Part shown: piece by piece, positions 1 to 9,296 of the stretch | How positions within the stretch are numbered: the stretch's first letter is position 1 | Layout: every line of letters begins with the position of its first letter | Source: Zhongshania aliphaticivorans | GTDB taxonomy: Bacteria; Pseudomonadota; Gammaproteobacteria; Pseudomonadales; Spongiibacteraceae | Length of the DNA: 64,000 nt | Assembly (NCBI RefSeq): GCF_902705875.1 | Contig: NZ_CACSIK010000003.1 | Location: 302,781-366,780, forward strand | Direction of reading: 5' to 3' | The notes under the pieces: model-generated | Database searches by the model: none | What the model saw: the letters and a program-made list of their open reading frames with translations, nothing else | Told to the model about the DNA's origin: nothing | Translations under genes and position numbers: made by a program

Positions 1-579
1 CAACTCGAATGGGACAAGCACCATCAATGGTGGCATGAGTTATTTGCCTTCAGCGGCTATCTGCGAAAAAGTATGCTTTACAACCTCATGCCCTGCGGAA
101 GCCTGAGCATGACCGACTACTTAAAACGCAGCCCAGTACAGCCTATTTGTATTCTCAGAAATCCAGACTCGGTTATTTCCTCAATCGTTAAACGCGAGCG
201 ACGTAAAACCAAGGTGGCCGCTTATCGCTGGTCCCGCTGTGTTAATTTCTTTCAGCAACTGTTAGATGAACACCCCAAACAAGAAAATCTCAAAAAACCC
301 ATTATTATTAATTTCGAAAAACTGGTGGCATCACCCGAGGCCACTCTTAAAAAACTTTGTTTGGAGATCGGCTTAGAGTACCACCCTCAAATGCTTGAAG
401 CGCCAGAACGCAATACACGCTATGGTGGTAAAACGTTTGACGCCAGCAAAGCAGCGGACAGTATCAGTGATAAATACGCCAGCTTCTTATCTGACAAAAC
501 ACTCACACTTTACGAATCGTTAATTGCGGCCAGCATACCTGCCGAGACGGACAACAACCCTGTTAAAGCCTGCCCTTGA
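1..579 (+). CDS. Sulfotransferase-like protein, 5' end outside window
   Basis: The reading frame is open from the first base, so the gene begins before the window and only its last 192 codons are present. The visible part contains RNPDSVISS, like the 3'-phosphate binding segment of PAPS-dependent sulfotransferases. It then has a stretch of the form FEKLV.SPEATLKKL..EIGLEY, typical of the C-terminal half of the Sulfotransfer_3 family. The P-loop-like PAPS motif would lie upstream. The likely role is sulfation of a sugar, lipid or peptide, substrate unknown. It converges on the universal stress gene 55 bp away. The family call is inferred from motifs only. Confidence 0.65.
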   Translation, partial: QLEWDKHHQWWHELFAFSGYLRKSMLYNLMPCGSLSMTDYLKRSPVQPICILRNPDSVISSIVKRERRKTKVAAYRWSRCVNFFQQLLDEHPKQENLKKPIIINFEKLVASPEATLKKLCLEIGLEYHPQMLEAPERNTRYGGKTFDASKAADSISDKYASFLSDKTLTLYESLIAASIPAETDNNPVKACP

Positions 580-634
580 TGATTATTCATCAAGCAAACG
601 GCCGGCCCCATCAACACAACCCTTACCATCGCGA

Positions 635-1486
635 TCAACGTAGCAATAACAATGGTCGCTTGGTTTTCTGCAACATCTTAGCGGTAAAACTACCCAGCAA
701 CATATCTCGCAAGGGATGATGGCTGTAAGCACCCATAACCGTTAAATCAATATTATTGTCTGCCTGGTACTGACACAATTGCTCGTCACTTTTACCTTTC
801 GGTAAATTAACCAATTCATGATTTACACCTGCGGTTTTCAATACCGCCGCCGCTTCACCCAGAACATCAGCGGCCGTCGCCTCATCACCTACATAGACCA
901 AGTGGCAGGGAATATCCTTAAATACTGGGCTAGACGCCACCATGTCTAAGGCTTTTCGAGAAGCGTCGTGGCCATCATAAGCCAGCATGATTTTTTTAGG
1001 TGCCGTAAATTCAGTGTTCACCACTAATACAGGCTTATGTAATGACCTGATCACGGTTTCTAAATGTGTTCCCAGCTGCCCTTCTCGATGTTCTTCGCCG
1101 CGAACCCCCATGACAAGAACACGAATATCGCATTCCAGCTCAACCAAAGATTCTTGCAAGCTACCGTGCTGTTGCCACGACTCTGTATCTGCAACGCCAT
1201 GCTTTACTACACGCTCGCTCGCGGCGTCTAGCATCAGTTTTCCCTTTTGCATCAACAGACGATTACGCTGCTGCTCAACGCGCGTTAGTTCCTCCAGCAA
1301 CTCTTCCTGGCTTCCCAGACCGATACTACCACTAAGATCTGCCACCGCAGCTTGAGGGCGGTGTTCAATATTATGTAATAATTTAACCCCTACCCCTGCC
1401 TTGCCAGCGACCCACGCAGCGTAATCACACACAGCTGAGCTTAGACTTGCGCCATCAATGCACGCCAATACATAATTATTATTCAT
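635..1486 (-). CDS. Universal stress protein, tandem UspA domains
   Basis: A 283-residue cytoplasmic protein with two Usp folds, about residues 4-150 and 165-283. Each opens with a hydrophobic strand followed by a conserved Asp (LACIDGAS; IMLAYDGHD). The second domain ends with MGAYSHHPL followed by LLGS, resembling the G-x2-G-x9-G-S nucleotide-binding motif. The first domain has MGVRG and LGTH at the same place. Its start codon overlaps the stop of the upstream SulP gene by one base (TAATG), so the two are translationally coupled. This suggests the protein senses or tunes the transporter or the stress it answers. The ligand is not determinable here. Confidence 0.85.
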   Translation of the reverse strand: MNNNYVLACIDGASLSSAVCDYAAWVAGKAGVGVKLLHNIEHRPQAAVADLSGSIGLGSQEELLEELTRVEQQRNRLLMQKGKLMLDAASERVVKHGVADTESWQQHGSLQESLVELECDIRVLVMGVRGEEHREGQLGTHLETVIRSLHKPVLVVNTEFTAPKKIMLAYDGHDASRKALDMVASSPVFKDIPCHLVYVGDEATAADVLGEAAAVLKTAGVNHELVNLPKGKSDEQLCQYQADNNIDLTVMGAYSHHPLRDMLLGSFTAKMLQKTKRPLLLLR

Positions 1487-2985
1487 TAATGGCCTCCCAT
1501 TACTTTTTCAATCTCTTCTGGCTTATCGTGAATACCAAAACGGTCCACAATTGTTTCGCTCGCTTCATTTAAGCCTATTAGCTCAACTTCTGCGCCCTCA
1601 CGCCTAAACTTTATGACAACTTTATCTAAAGCGCCAACCGCTGAAATATCCCAAAAGTGCGCTCGACTTAAATCTATCACCACCTTATCGACCACTTCTT
1701 TGAAATCAAACCCTGCATTAAATCGTTCAGCGGAATTAAAAAACACCTGACCAATAACGCGATAACTTCGTACACTTCCGTCTTCGCTTAACTCTTTGCT
1801 GATATACATAAAGTGACTGACTTTATTCGCAAAGAATAGTGCAGCAAGTAACACCCCAACAAAAACACCGTAAGCAAGGTTATGCGTCCAAACGACGACC
1901 GCTACCGTTGCCAACATAATGATATTTGCTGACAAAGGGTTAGATTTTAAGCCAGTAACCGAGGCCCAATTAAAGGTACCGATAGACACCATAATCATGA
2001 CCGCAACCAGTGCCGCCATGGGGATAAGTGACACCCAGTCACTCAGAAAGACAACCATGGTCAGCAGCATTGCTCCGGCAAAAAAGGTCGACAAACGACC
2101 TCGACCGCCAGATTTAACATTGATAACCGATTGACCAATCATCGCACAACCGGCCATGCCGCCTAATAAGCCAGAAAAAATATTAGCAATCCCCTGCCCT
2201 TTACACTCACGATTCTTATCACTGCCAGTATCGGTTAGATCGTCAACTATAGTCGCCGTCATTAACGACTCTAATAAACCAACCACTGCCATCGCCGCTG
2301 CATACGGGAAGATAATACCAAGTGTCTCAAAATTTAATGGGACATCAGGCCAAAGAAAAATGGGTAATGTATCTGGCAACTCCCCCATATCCCCAACCGT
2401 GCGAATATCAAGGCCAATGATCAAACTGATCACCGTCAAAGTTAGAATACACACTAGAGGTGAAGGAATAACCTTGCCCACAACCGGTAATAAAGGGAAT
2501 AAATAGATAATACCGAGCCCAGCCGCCGTCATAGCATACACATGCCATGTCACGTTAGTTAGCTCAGGTAACTGCGCCATAAATATCAATATAGCGAGGG
2601 CATTCACAAAGCCAGTGACCACTGACCGTGATACAAAACTCATCAACTGCCCTAACTTGAAATACCCCGCAACTATTTGGAGTGCGCCCGTAAGCAAGGT
2701 TGCCGCCAATAAATATTGCAGGCCGTGATCCCTTACCAAGGTCACCATCAGCAATGCCATTGCACCGGTAGCTGCAGAAATCATTCCCGGACGACCACCA
2801 ACAATCGCCGTCACCACCGCAATACAAAAAGAGGCATACAAACCTATTTTTGGATCAACGCCGGCAATAATAGAAAAAGCTATTGCCTCGGGAATTAATG
2901 CCAAAGCAACAACTAAACCCGCTAGGATATCGCCACGGATATTTCCTAGCCAATCTTCTTTCTTTGAAAGTAAGAACATAAACAA
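1486..2985 (-). CDS. SulP family anion transporter with STAS domain
   Basis: A 499-residue inner-membrane protein. The N-terminal ~390 residues form a run of hydrophobic segments typical of the SLC26/SulP transporter core, starting with the conserved [20 protein letters not shown]. The last ~100 residues form a STAS domain ([23 protein letters not shown]). SulP proteins move sulfate, bicarbonate or other anions, often with sodium or protons. The short bacterial form with a downstream Usp gene resembles putative bicarbonate or sulfate carriers, but the substrate cannot be read from sequence. It is the first gene of a two-gene unit with the Usp gene. Confidence 0.88.
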   Translation of the reverse strand: MFMFLLSKKEDWLGNIRGDILAGLVVALALIPEAIAFSIIAGVDPKIGLYASFCIAVVTAIVGGRPGMISAATGAMALLMVTLVRDHGLQYLLAATLLTGALQIVAGYFKLGQLMSFVSRSVVTGFVNALAILIFMAQLPELTNVTWHVYAMTAAGLGIIYLFPLLPVVGKVIPSPLVCILTLTVISLIIGLDIRTVGDMGELPDTLPIFLWPDVPLNFETLGIIFPYAAAMAVVGLLESLMTATIVDDLTDTGSDKNRECKGQGIANIFSGLLGGMAGCAMIGQSVINVKSGGRGRLSTFFAGAMLLTMVVFLSDWVSLIPMAALVAVMIMVSIGTFNWASVTGLKSNPLSANIIMLATVAVVVWTHNLAYGVFVGVLLAALFFANKVSHFMYISKELSEDGSVRSYRVIGQVFFNSAERFNAGFDFKEVVDKVVIDLSRAHFWDISAVGALDKVVIKFRREGAEVELIGLNEASETIVDRFGIHDKPEEIEKVMGGH

Positions 2986-3129
2986 CTCTGTAAAATTAAC
3001 AAAAATGAATTCAAAAAAACCAAATACTAACTATGTGCAGCCAAGTTGATTACAAATGACAGTTCGCAATTAATTTCTGCACGTAACAATAGTATTAATA
3101 GGTAACTAAGTGCCGACTAAACACGAAAG

Positions 3130-3930
3130 TTAGTGCTTCCGTGTTGTTTTTCCTACTGACGCATCCGCCATTTCTGCGCCGCTAAATGCATGCCGATGAC
3201 GAAATAAATAAATATGACGACACAGACTAAACCACAGTTTTACGGGATGAAAAGCCAACTTATGCAGGAGGCTTGGACCAGCAACTAATATATCCGCGCG
3301 TTTGGCAACACTGGTCTCATGCATCAATTCATAAGCCACATGCGGCTCTACAGCAAACACGTTCAAATCAAACAAAAAGAAATGATCAAACACTTTATCT
3401 ACTGGTTCATAGATCGCACAGCCATAGTCTATGAACTTTTTCATCCCTATTCGGCTTAACAGGTATGATTGTGCTCCGAGACCCCCACGTTCTTGACGCA
3501 CCAAGCAATGAGGCTCAGCCAAAGGTTCAAGCACTTTCCGTCGGCGTAATTTAAGCGACATCAACCGCACCATGTCTAAGTTTTTATCGAGCAACACTCT
3601 GAATACATCACCAAACTGCGGCTCTACAACCACATCATCTTCAAATAAACACAGATATTCATAACCTCGATTATAGGCGTCCTTTACCGCTCTATAATGT
3701 GACAAGTAACAACCGAGCTCACTATTGGTCAGTCGCTTACCGTGCCGAATCATCGCTAAAGTATCGCGAAAGTACTCCCCCTGCTGCAGAGCTGGCCTAT
3801 CTTTACGGCCATCCACAGCGGCATATACATCTGCCGCAACACCTTGAGCCTCTAAGTCAGCCAATAGCTTACGAGTGTTCTCAGCCTCTTTATCAAGACT
3901 AATAACGCGACACAGATAGTTTTTATCCAT
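3130..3930 (-). CDS. Glycosyltransferase family 25 (LPS core type)
   Basis: A 266-residue protein matching the LpsA/LgtB-like GT25 family. It has an N-terminal VISLD segment, ELGCYLSH at residues 71-78 and the catalytic metal-binding region LFEDDV at 95-100. GT25 enzymes add galactose or glucose to the lipooligosaccharide core from a nucleotide sugar at the cytoplasmic face. It heads away from the divergent GT4 gene across a 260-bp gap. A 10-bp hairpin (3120-3145) overlaps its stop codon. The acceptor and sugar are not predictable. Confidence 0.82.
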   Translation of the reverse strand: MDKNYLCRVISLDKEAENTRKLLADLEAQGVAADVYAAVDGRKDRPALQQGEYFRDTLAMIRHGKRLTNSELGCYLSHYRAVKDAYNRGYEYLCLFEDDVVVEPQFGDVFRVLLDKNLDMVRLMSLKLRRRKVLEPLAEPHCLVRQERGGLGAQSYLLSRIGMKKFIDYGCAIYEPVDKVFDHFFLFDLNVFAVEPHVAYELMHETSVAKRADILVAGPSLLHKLAFHPVKLWFSLCRHIYLFRHRHAFSGAEMADASVGKTTRKH

Positions 3931-4209
3931 ACACCCTCAACCAAGTCCTGCGTGAAGTAAATGCCGTAACAAGCCCGATTCTGCAGCCAAAACGTTTAGT
4001 GACCGAAATTAATCGTGCTATCTCCACCACTCATATACCTCAATATACATTGCAACGACTCAGCCTTAGCACTAAGGCTTGGGCTAAACGCCTTTCGCAG
4101 CGTAATACCTTTGCTTAGTGTAACATTCAATATACTACTCATAGAACTGTCGCCCCTCGCCTCGTGGCAGCAAGGGCTGTAAACCACTAGTTTTTTGGAC
4201 TACCCAGCA
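3931..4209. other. Divergent intergenic region with small hairpin
   Basis: This stretch separates the divergent GT25 and GT4 genes and should carry both promoters. I see a 6-bp hairpin at 4062-4079 (AGCCTT/AAGGCT) but no clear -35/-10 pair. A 63-codon minus-strand frame at 3996-4187 has no recognisable domain or ribosome binding site and is not called as a gene. Confidence 0.4.
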
Positions 4210-5337
4210 ATGCAAGCAGTTAACATATTAATTAACACCCAAAATTTCCCGCCAGAAGCAGGCGGCATACAAAATTATATGTATGAACTAGCCAATGCAT
4301 TACATCACCTTGGCCATAATGTGCGTGTTATTTGCGATACCCACGCAACAGCAGGACAGCAAGAATTTGATGCCAGCCAGCCCTTTTCTATTGAACGCAT
4401 CAATGGGCCAAAGCTCATTCGTCGCTTCCGTAAAGCGCAACGGATTACACGATATCTTCGTGGTACGAATCCTACATTACTTATTTGCGACAGTTGGAAG
4501 AGCCTTGAATTATTACAGCTTGAAAAACGCCATCTCCTTGCATGCGTTTGCATAGCCCACGGCATGGAATTCCCCAAACAAACAACAGCAAAAAAACAAA
4601 AACGTATTAGTAATACCTTGTTAACAGCCACACACATTCTGGCAAACTCAAAATTCACGGCAAGCCGCATCCACCCCTATGTAGAAAATACCTCTAACAT
4701 CCAAATACTCCACCCCGGAGTAGGCCAAGCACACCCACCGTCAGAGGACGATGTCACTAAAATCACACAATTAATCGCCAACCGCTCCCCCGTACTCCTC
4801 ACCGTTGGTCGCCTAGAGGAGCGCAAAGGCCAAGATAAAATCATTGAGATCTTGCCAAAATTATTACAAGACCACCCGCAACTATTGTATGTCATTGCCG
4901 GCAACGGCCCCCTGCAAGGTACATTAATAAACCGCACTGAAGAATTAGGCATAGTTGACCATGTTATCTTTTGCGGTAGGGTAAGTGATGGTCAACGAAC
5001 TGCCCTACTCCAAAAAGCCGACCTATTTGCGATGCCTTGTCGTGCTGTTGGCGACTCTGTTGAAGGCTTTGGGATTGTCTACATTGAGGCGGCCATGCTT
5101 GCCCTACCGAGCCTTGCAGGACGAATCGGTGGCGCAGGCGATGCTGTTATAGACGGTCACACGGGCTTGCTGTGTGATGGAGACAATGAAAATGACATTT
5201 ATCAAAGCATCACCAAAATGCTTAATGACAAACAAGCACTTAAAGTGATGGGGCAAAACGCACAGCACCGCGCGCAAACAGAACTACAATGGGAGCAAAT
5301 AGCCAATAGACTGCTGGCGCTCAGCACCAATAGCTAA
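4210..5337 (+). CDS. Glycosyltransferase family 4
   Basis: A GT-B fold enzyme of 375 residues. The N-terminal domain has the acceptor-side loop PPEAGGIQNYMYELA near residues 14-28. The C-terminal domain has VGRLEERKGQ for nucleotide-sugar phosphate binding and the E-x7-E region EGFGIVYIEAAM, followed by GGAGDAV..G.TGLL. Such enzymes transfer a hexose to LPS core, O-antigen or exopolysaccharide intermediates. The frame could start five codons earlier at a TTG (4195). I prefer the ATG at 4210 because family members begin directly with the first beta strand (here VNILINTQNF). Neither start has a good Shine-Dalgarno. It is the only plus-strand gene in the envelope cluster. Confidence 0.83.
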   Translation: MQAVNILINTQNFPPEAGGIQNYMYELANALHHLGHNVRVICDTHATAGQQEFDASQPFSIERINGPKLIRRFRKAQRITRYLRGTNPTLLICDSWKSLELLQLEKRHLLACVCIAHGMEFPKQTTAKKQKRISNTLLTATHILANSKFTASRIHPYVENTSNIQILHPGVGQAHPPSEDDVTKITQLIANRSPVLLTVGRLEERKGQDKIIEILPKLLQDHPQLLYVIAGNGPLQGTLINRTEELGIVDHVIFCGRVSDGQRTALLQKADLFAMPCRAVGDSVEGFGIVYIEAAMLALPSLAGRIGGAGDAVIDGHTGLLCDGDNENDIYQSITKMLNDKQALKVMGQNAQHRAQTELQWEQIANRLLALSTNS

Positions 5338-5382
5338 TGCCACATTTTTACCATTCACGTTAAGAGAAAAACACGTTTGCCA

Positions 5383-6096
5383 CTAGCGTGGCTTGGGAAT
5401 GTCGGGTTTGCCATCTTTCATTGGGAGCCCATTGGGGCCAGGGTATTTGCCGTTTTTAATACTCTCAAAAAAATCCGTCAAACGCTGATCTAGATTTTTA
5501 ACTTTGCGCCCCACCAAATAGCGACGAAGCCGCTGAGGCAAAAATGGGAGTGATGCAATACCCGTAGCTCCTAAACCATCTATTACAACAAGACGGTTAA
5601 TGAACTCATCATCACCTTGCAATCGTTTTTCAACCACTATGTTGTGAAGCAGGATTGATCTCGAAGGCACCGCGTGTTTCAGCCAGTGCGTCTTTAATTT
5701 TTCAAGCGCAGCCTTACATTCATCCGTGTAGCCAAAGTGCCACAGGTATAACATTAGCGACATGGATATATCACCGGTGTGATCCAGAATAAGCTCGGAG
5801 CACATTCCTAAACCAAGGTCTGTTTCAACCATTCCGTAGCTGCGACTAATATGATCGAAAATAGAATCTGCGTAATTTTCTTGAAAATCACGAAGAACTC
5901 GAAACTCCTCGGCATTGTCATCAAAGGCCGACAATGGCAACAACGTCTTGGGGAAGCCCTTTTTGCGACGACAATCTTCCAGTGTAAATTCAGGCCGCCG
6001 CACTTTAATACAGCGATCAGGATGATCGGGGTGAATAAAGCAAAGGCGGTTGCCTCCCCGAGAAAAAGGCCGCTCTGCCGTTAACTTTATGCTCAC
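5383..6096 (-). CDS. yrbL: YrbL family protein (PhoP-network kinase-like)
   Basis: A 237-residue protein resembling the YrbL family. It opens with the glycine-rich LTAERPFSRGGNRLCFIHP, continues with HPDRCIKVRRP, and has the central segment ELILDHTGDISMSL. The family has a protein-kinase-like fold. In enteric bacteria YrbL is PhoP- and BasR-regulated, and related proteins sit in LPS gene clusters. The start codon overlaps the stop of the upstream glycosyltransferase by 4 bp (ATGA), so the pair is coupled. The setting among LPS sugar transferases suggests a role in core phosphorylation or its control, which is inference. Confidence 0.75.
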   Translation of the reverse strand: MSIKLTAERPFSRGGNRLCFIHPDHPDRCIKVRRPEFTLEDCRRKKGFPKTLLPLSAFDDNAEEFRVLRDFQENYADSIFDHISRSYGMVETDLGLGMCSELILDHTGDISMSLMLYLWHFGYTDECKAALEKLKTHWLKHAVPSRSILLHNIVVEKRLQGDDEFINRLVVIDGLGATGIASLPFLPQRLRRYLVGRKVKNLDQRLTDFFESIKNGKYPGPNGLPMKDGKPDIPKPR

Positions 6097-7136
6097 TGAC
6101 CAACCTCGCCAGCCATCACATCTTGAGCCCAGACATAATCATGACTAAAGCCCATCTCTAAACTCGCCTCGACAATAAATTGCGCATAGAGCTTTGAGTT
6201 TATCTCTTTATGAAAAAATTCACGGGCACGAGACGCCCAATGCTGCCGCTTGGCATCATCTGCCTGAAACTCTCGAATTTTTGCTATTAAGCTAGACTCG
6301 TCATCAAAATACACCGCTGATTCGGGCGGTAAAAGCTCATCAAAGCGAGGAGCACTGCTGGTAAGGAGCAATATCCCGTTACCCGCGAGCTGCGCCATAC
6401 GCGCCGACGAATACCAATAATCGCCCTCTTGGCGATTCAAATTTAGTCCCATTTTGGTCTTCGCCAAGGCGCGATCGTAATCTCGCCCCCAAACCGGCGC
6501 CTCACCAAAGCTGCCATAGGTTTTAAAATTCATTTCCTGCTTTACAGCTTCTTTAATATTGCCGACCATTTCTAAACGCTTGGTAAAATCGGTGCTGTTA
6601 CTACAAAACAATAAATCAATGTCTAAATCTGTACGCCTTGAATTATCTAAGCACTCAACTGACGGCTCAACAGGGTTTGGCATATGATAAATACGAGCAC
6701 CAAGCCCCTCAAACTGCCTTAACTCCCTTAACCCTGTTGAAACAAACACAGCATCAACCACCCCCGCCCGGGATCGAATCCGCTCTACATTACTCGGTAC
6801 AAATAAAGGATCATTATTACAATGCGCAATGACACATGCAGGACGGCGACGTTTTATTTCACTTAGGGTCTCATTACTTATCGTATCGCAATGCCCCGCA
6901 ATAACGAGATCAGGCTCCATCGCATCAGCCATTTCAAGTAAACGCTTATTTGCCTTGCCAACACCGAGATCACGGATACCAAACGGCGCTTCAAATGCGG
7001 CCACGTCGCGATCACTAAAGCTTTGCAAATAGTGATCATTTTTGATCAAGCCAAAACCTAATTTTTGCGCCCAGCTCACTCTCGTTCGGCCATAACGTCG
7101 CAACTGCTGGGTATCTACTTGAAGTATTCTCATCAT
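6093..7136 (-). CDS. CgeB-like glycosyltransferase (GT1-type C-terminal domain)
   Basis: A 347-residue GT-B-like protein. The N-terminal half is poorly conserved. The C-terminal half carries the pattern of CgeB/Glyco_trans_1_2 proteins: KTKMGLNLNRQ..DYWYSSARMAQLAGNGILLLT, then ELLPPESAVYFDDESSLIAKIREF. These are usually cytoplasmic sugar transferases of cell-surface polysaccharides. It overlaps yrbL by 4 bp and follows the GT4 gene at 7218-8357 after 81 bp. Donor and acceptor are unknown. Confidence 0.68.
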   Translation of the reverse strand: MMRILQVDTQQLRRYGRTRVSWAQKLGFGLIKNDHYLQSFSDRDVAAFEAPFGIRDLGVGKANKRLLEMADAMEPDLVIAGHCDTISNETLSEIKRRRPACVIAHCNNDPLFVPSNVERIRSRAGVVDAVFVSTGLRELRQFEGLGARIYHMPNPVEPSVECLDNSRRTDLDIDLLFCSNSTDFTKRLEMVGNIKEAVKQEMNFKTYGSFGEAPVWGRDYDRALAKTKMGLNLNRQEGDYWYSSARMAQLAGNGILLLTSSAPRFDELLPPESAVYFDDESSLIAKIREFQADDAKRQHWASRAREFFHKEINSKLYAQFIVEASLEMGFSHDYVWAQDVMAGEVGQ

Positions 7137-7217
7137 TGTCTCAACGGATTTAATATCTGTTTTTTTACAAATAACGCTATTTTCTTAGCGATACCCATAC
7201 AGGACTACATGTTTAAA

Positions 7218-8357
7218 TTATTCTGCTAGCAATCGCCTATACACAGCAAGCGTACTCGCTAACTGACTACTTAAATAGTAACTTTGCGGCAGGGTAATCT
7301 CTGCATCAGCGTCAATTAAGTCATCCACCCTTACCGCAAAGCTGACAACGTCATCGGCTGCCACCAAGCCCTGTGGAAAACCGACATTTAGCGATTCACT
7401 AGCGCCACCTCGATCATAGGCAACCACGGGGGTACCACTGGCCAAAGATTCTGGCACAGTGCGGCCAAAGGGCTCTTCTTTATTGGACATATGGCAGGTA
7501 ATGGCAGCTATCCCATAGAACTGAGCAATATCACTACGATGCCCCACAAAGGTGACAGCCTCATCAAGACCAAGCGCAGAACGCTTGGCAAGCAATTCCT
7601 CCTCATAATGCTGCTTACCTGGCTCGGCGTCACCAACAACAACACCGTGACAATCCTGACGAAGCTTTAGCAAACGCGACATCATGTCCAAAAATGCCTC
7701 CTGCCCTTTCCAGCGTGTTAACCGGCCCGGCATTAAAATGAGGTGCTTATCTTTTAACTGTGGATATTGCTCAAAAAGCGTTTTTTTCCATTGGTCAGTA
7801 CACGCGCGAGGATTAAATACCGCAGGGTCGAGCCCTCGAGGTATTAAGGTAATACGACTTTCACTCGCCTTATAATTACTGACAATATAATTTTTTACAC
7901 AATCTGATATGGCAATAAGATGCTCTGCACGCGCCATTACCGCGCTATAAAAATTAACCGAATACATGCCGTGGAAGGTGCTTACCAGCCGTGGACGCGT
8001 TGTTGGATTCATCCGTCGCCAGGCCAGCCAAACAATCCACGCCGGTGCTCGGGAACGCACATGCACAATATCCGCAGCCAGCCCTTCTAACAGCCGCCTC
8101 ATTGGTCGAACCTGTAAGAGCGACCAAAGCGATTTTCGATGCACAGGAAAAGTAATATGCTCACTTCCGTCGGCCACCAAACCATCAACCAAGCGCCCCC
8201 CAAATGAAATCACTACCGACGTATGCCCTTCGCGCACCAATTCTCTCGCCAACTCAACCGTACCACGCTCAACACCACCGGAGTTTAAGGCGGGCAGAAC
8301 CTGCACCACTTTAAGCGGGCCGCCGGCGTCAGTAGCTACATTTTTCGTATTAAGCAT
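7218..8357 (-). CDS. Glycosyltransferase family 4, LPS core type
   Basis: A 379-residue GT-B enzyme. Near residues 22-38 it has NSGGVERGTVELARELV, the acceptor-side glycine loop. Near 205 it has MPGRLTRWKGQEAFL, and near 285-315 EEPFGRTVPESLASGTPVVAYDRGGASESL with the E-x7-E motif. It is close in style to the WaaG/RfaG-like transferases of the inner-core cluster. It lies 24 bp downstream of the ELM1 gene, consistent with one transcript from the acyltransferase gene onward. The sugar transferred is not predictable. Confidence 0.82.
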   Translation of the reverse strand: MLNTKNVATDAGGPLKVVQVLPALNSGGVERGTVELARELVREGHTSVVISFGGRLVDGLVADGSEHITFPVHRKSLWSLLQVRPMRRLLEGLAADIVHVRSRAPAWIVWLAWRRMNPTTRPRLVSTFHGMYSVNFYSAVMARAEHLIAISDCVKNYIVSNYKASESRITLIPRGLDPAVFNPRACTDQWKKTLFEQYPQLKDKHLILMPGRLTRWKGQEAFLDMMSRLLKLRQDCHGVVVGDAEPGKQHYEEELLAKRSALGLDEAVTFVGHRSDIAQFYGIAAITCHMSNKEEPFGRTVPESLASGTPVVAYDRGGASESLNVGFPQGLVAADDVVSFAVRVDDLIDADAEITLPQSYYLSSQLASTLAVYRRLLAE

Positions 8358-8381
8358 AGGGAGCCCAAAATTTCATCGCCA

Positions 8382-9296
8382 TTACTGCATTTCGCTGTCT
8401 ATTTGCAGCCACCAATCCGCCGCTCTATCCGCCTCCCAAAGGGCACGCGCAGCGGGTGACAACGGTGAGGATAAATCTGCATCGGTAAATCGTGTTGCCA
8501 AACCGCTCTCGGTCAGCTGGGCCATACTCTTTGTCACTCGTGACTCGCGACTGGGCTCTAGCTCTAGTAGCCCCGTCGGCGCCCCCGAACTCACGCTCTC
8601 ATAAACCATAGACACACTGTCACAACTTACCCAAACCTGACTAACTTCGGCCAATATTTTGGGGAGCCAGCCCTTGCCAGTATCGCTATAAGGTAGCACG
8701 GACAGATTCTCCAGCCCCAGCCCAGCAACTTCATTAAGCAACCCAACGGGCGTTCGCGGAGAGTCCGACACCACCCACTCACACTCTGGCATCGCAGAAG
8801 CAATACGTTTTACTTGCCCAAGAATAGTCTCATTATTCCAGCGAAAATGAGTATTCACACCACCTATCAAAATAAGGCCACGCCCCTGATGACGCTGCCC
8901 ATCCTGCGGCACAATATGATTTATCACGCCGTAAGTACCAAGCACCGTGCGACGCTTGGGGGGGGAATCATGAAAAGGCATGCAAACGGCATCAAATAAA
9001 CGCAGTGGCAACGACGGCCGCATAAGGACCATGGCTTTGCCGCCCATTACCCACTTACACCACAACAATGGGATGTGTGTTTTGTTTCCTGCAGCCAATA
9101 TCCAATCCGGTGCCTGCTCACTACCAAACTGACGCTTTAACCCCTCGCGACCAGTGAAGGCAAACTTCGTTGCCGCCAAGTCAAACCAATGCAGCTCAAC
9201 CCCCGTTTTGCTTTGCAAGCGAGCCGCCAAGCCTCGTAACTGATTAAGGTGCCCTAAACGCCCATCAGTAATCACCCAGACTCGACGAATACTCAT
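8382..9296 (-). CDS. Mitochondrial fission ELM1-family protein
   Basis: A 304-residue protein of the ELM1 family (DUF1022/PF06258). The hallmark N-terminus VWVITDGRLGHLNQLRGLA is present, followed by APDWILAAGNKTH and, near the C-terminus, VWVSCDSVSMVYESVSSGAPTGLLELEP. The latter resembles the donor-binding half of GT-B glycosyltransferases. In bacteria these genes lie in LPS core loci and are thought to be glycosyltransferases, although biochemical proof is scarce. The start overlaps the stop of the lipid A acyltransferase gene by 4 bp. Confidence 0.82.
   Translation of the reverse strand: MSIRRVWVITDGRLGHLNQLRGLAARLQSKTGVELHWFDLAATKFAFTGREGLKRQFGSEQAPDWILAAGNKTHIPLLWCKWVMGGKAMVLMRPSLPLRLFDAVCMPFHDSPPKRRTVLGTYGVINHIVPQDGQRHQGRGLILIGGVNTHFRWNNETILGQVKRIASAMPECEWVVSDSPRTPVGLLNEVAGLGLENLSVLPYSDTGKGWLPKILAEVSQVWVSCDSVSMVYESVSSGAPTGLLELEPSRESRVTKSMAQLTESGLATRFTDADLSSPLSPAARALWEADRAADWWLQIDSEMQ

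Noticed and set aside
3120..3145. Hairpin overlapping the GT25 stop codon as a terminator
   Set aside because: The T tract lies on the plus-strand side, whereas the gene is on the minus strand, so termination of GT25 is doubtful.
3996..4187. 63-codon minus-strand frame in the GT25/GT4 gap
   Set aside because: No Shine-Dalgarno, composition unlike neighbours and no family resemblance. The interval is better explained as a divergent promoter region.
7966..8604. 212-codon plus-strand frame opposite the GT4 and ELM1 genes
   Set aside because: It spans two well-supported genes on the other strand. Its Ser/Arg/Pro-rich product is typical of an antisense shadow.
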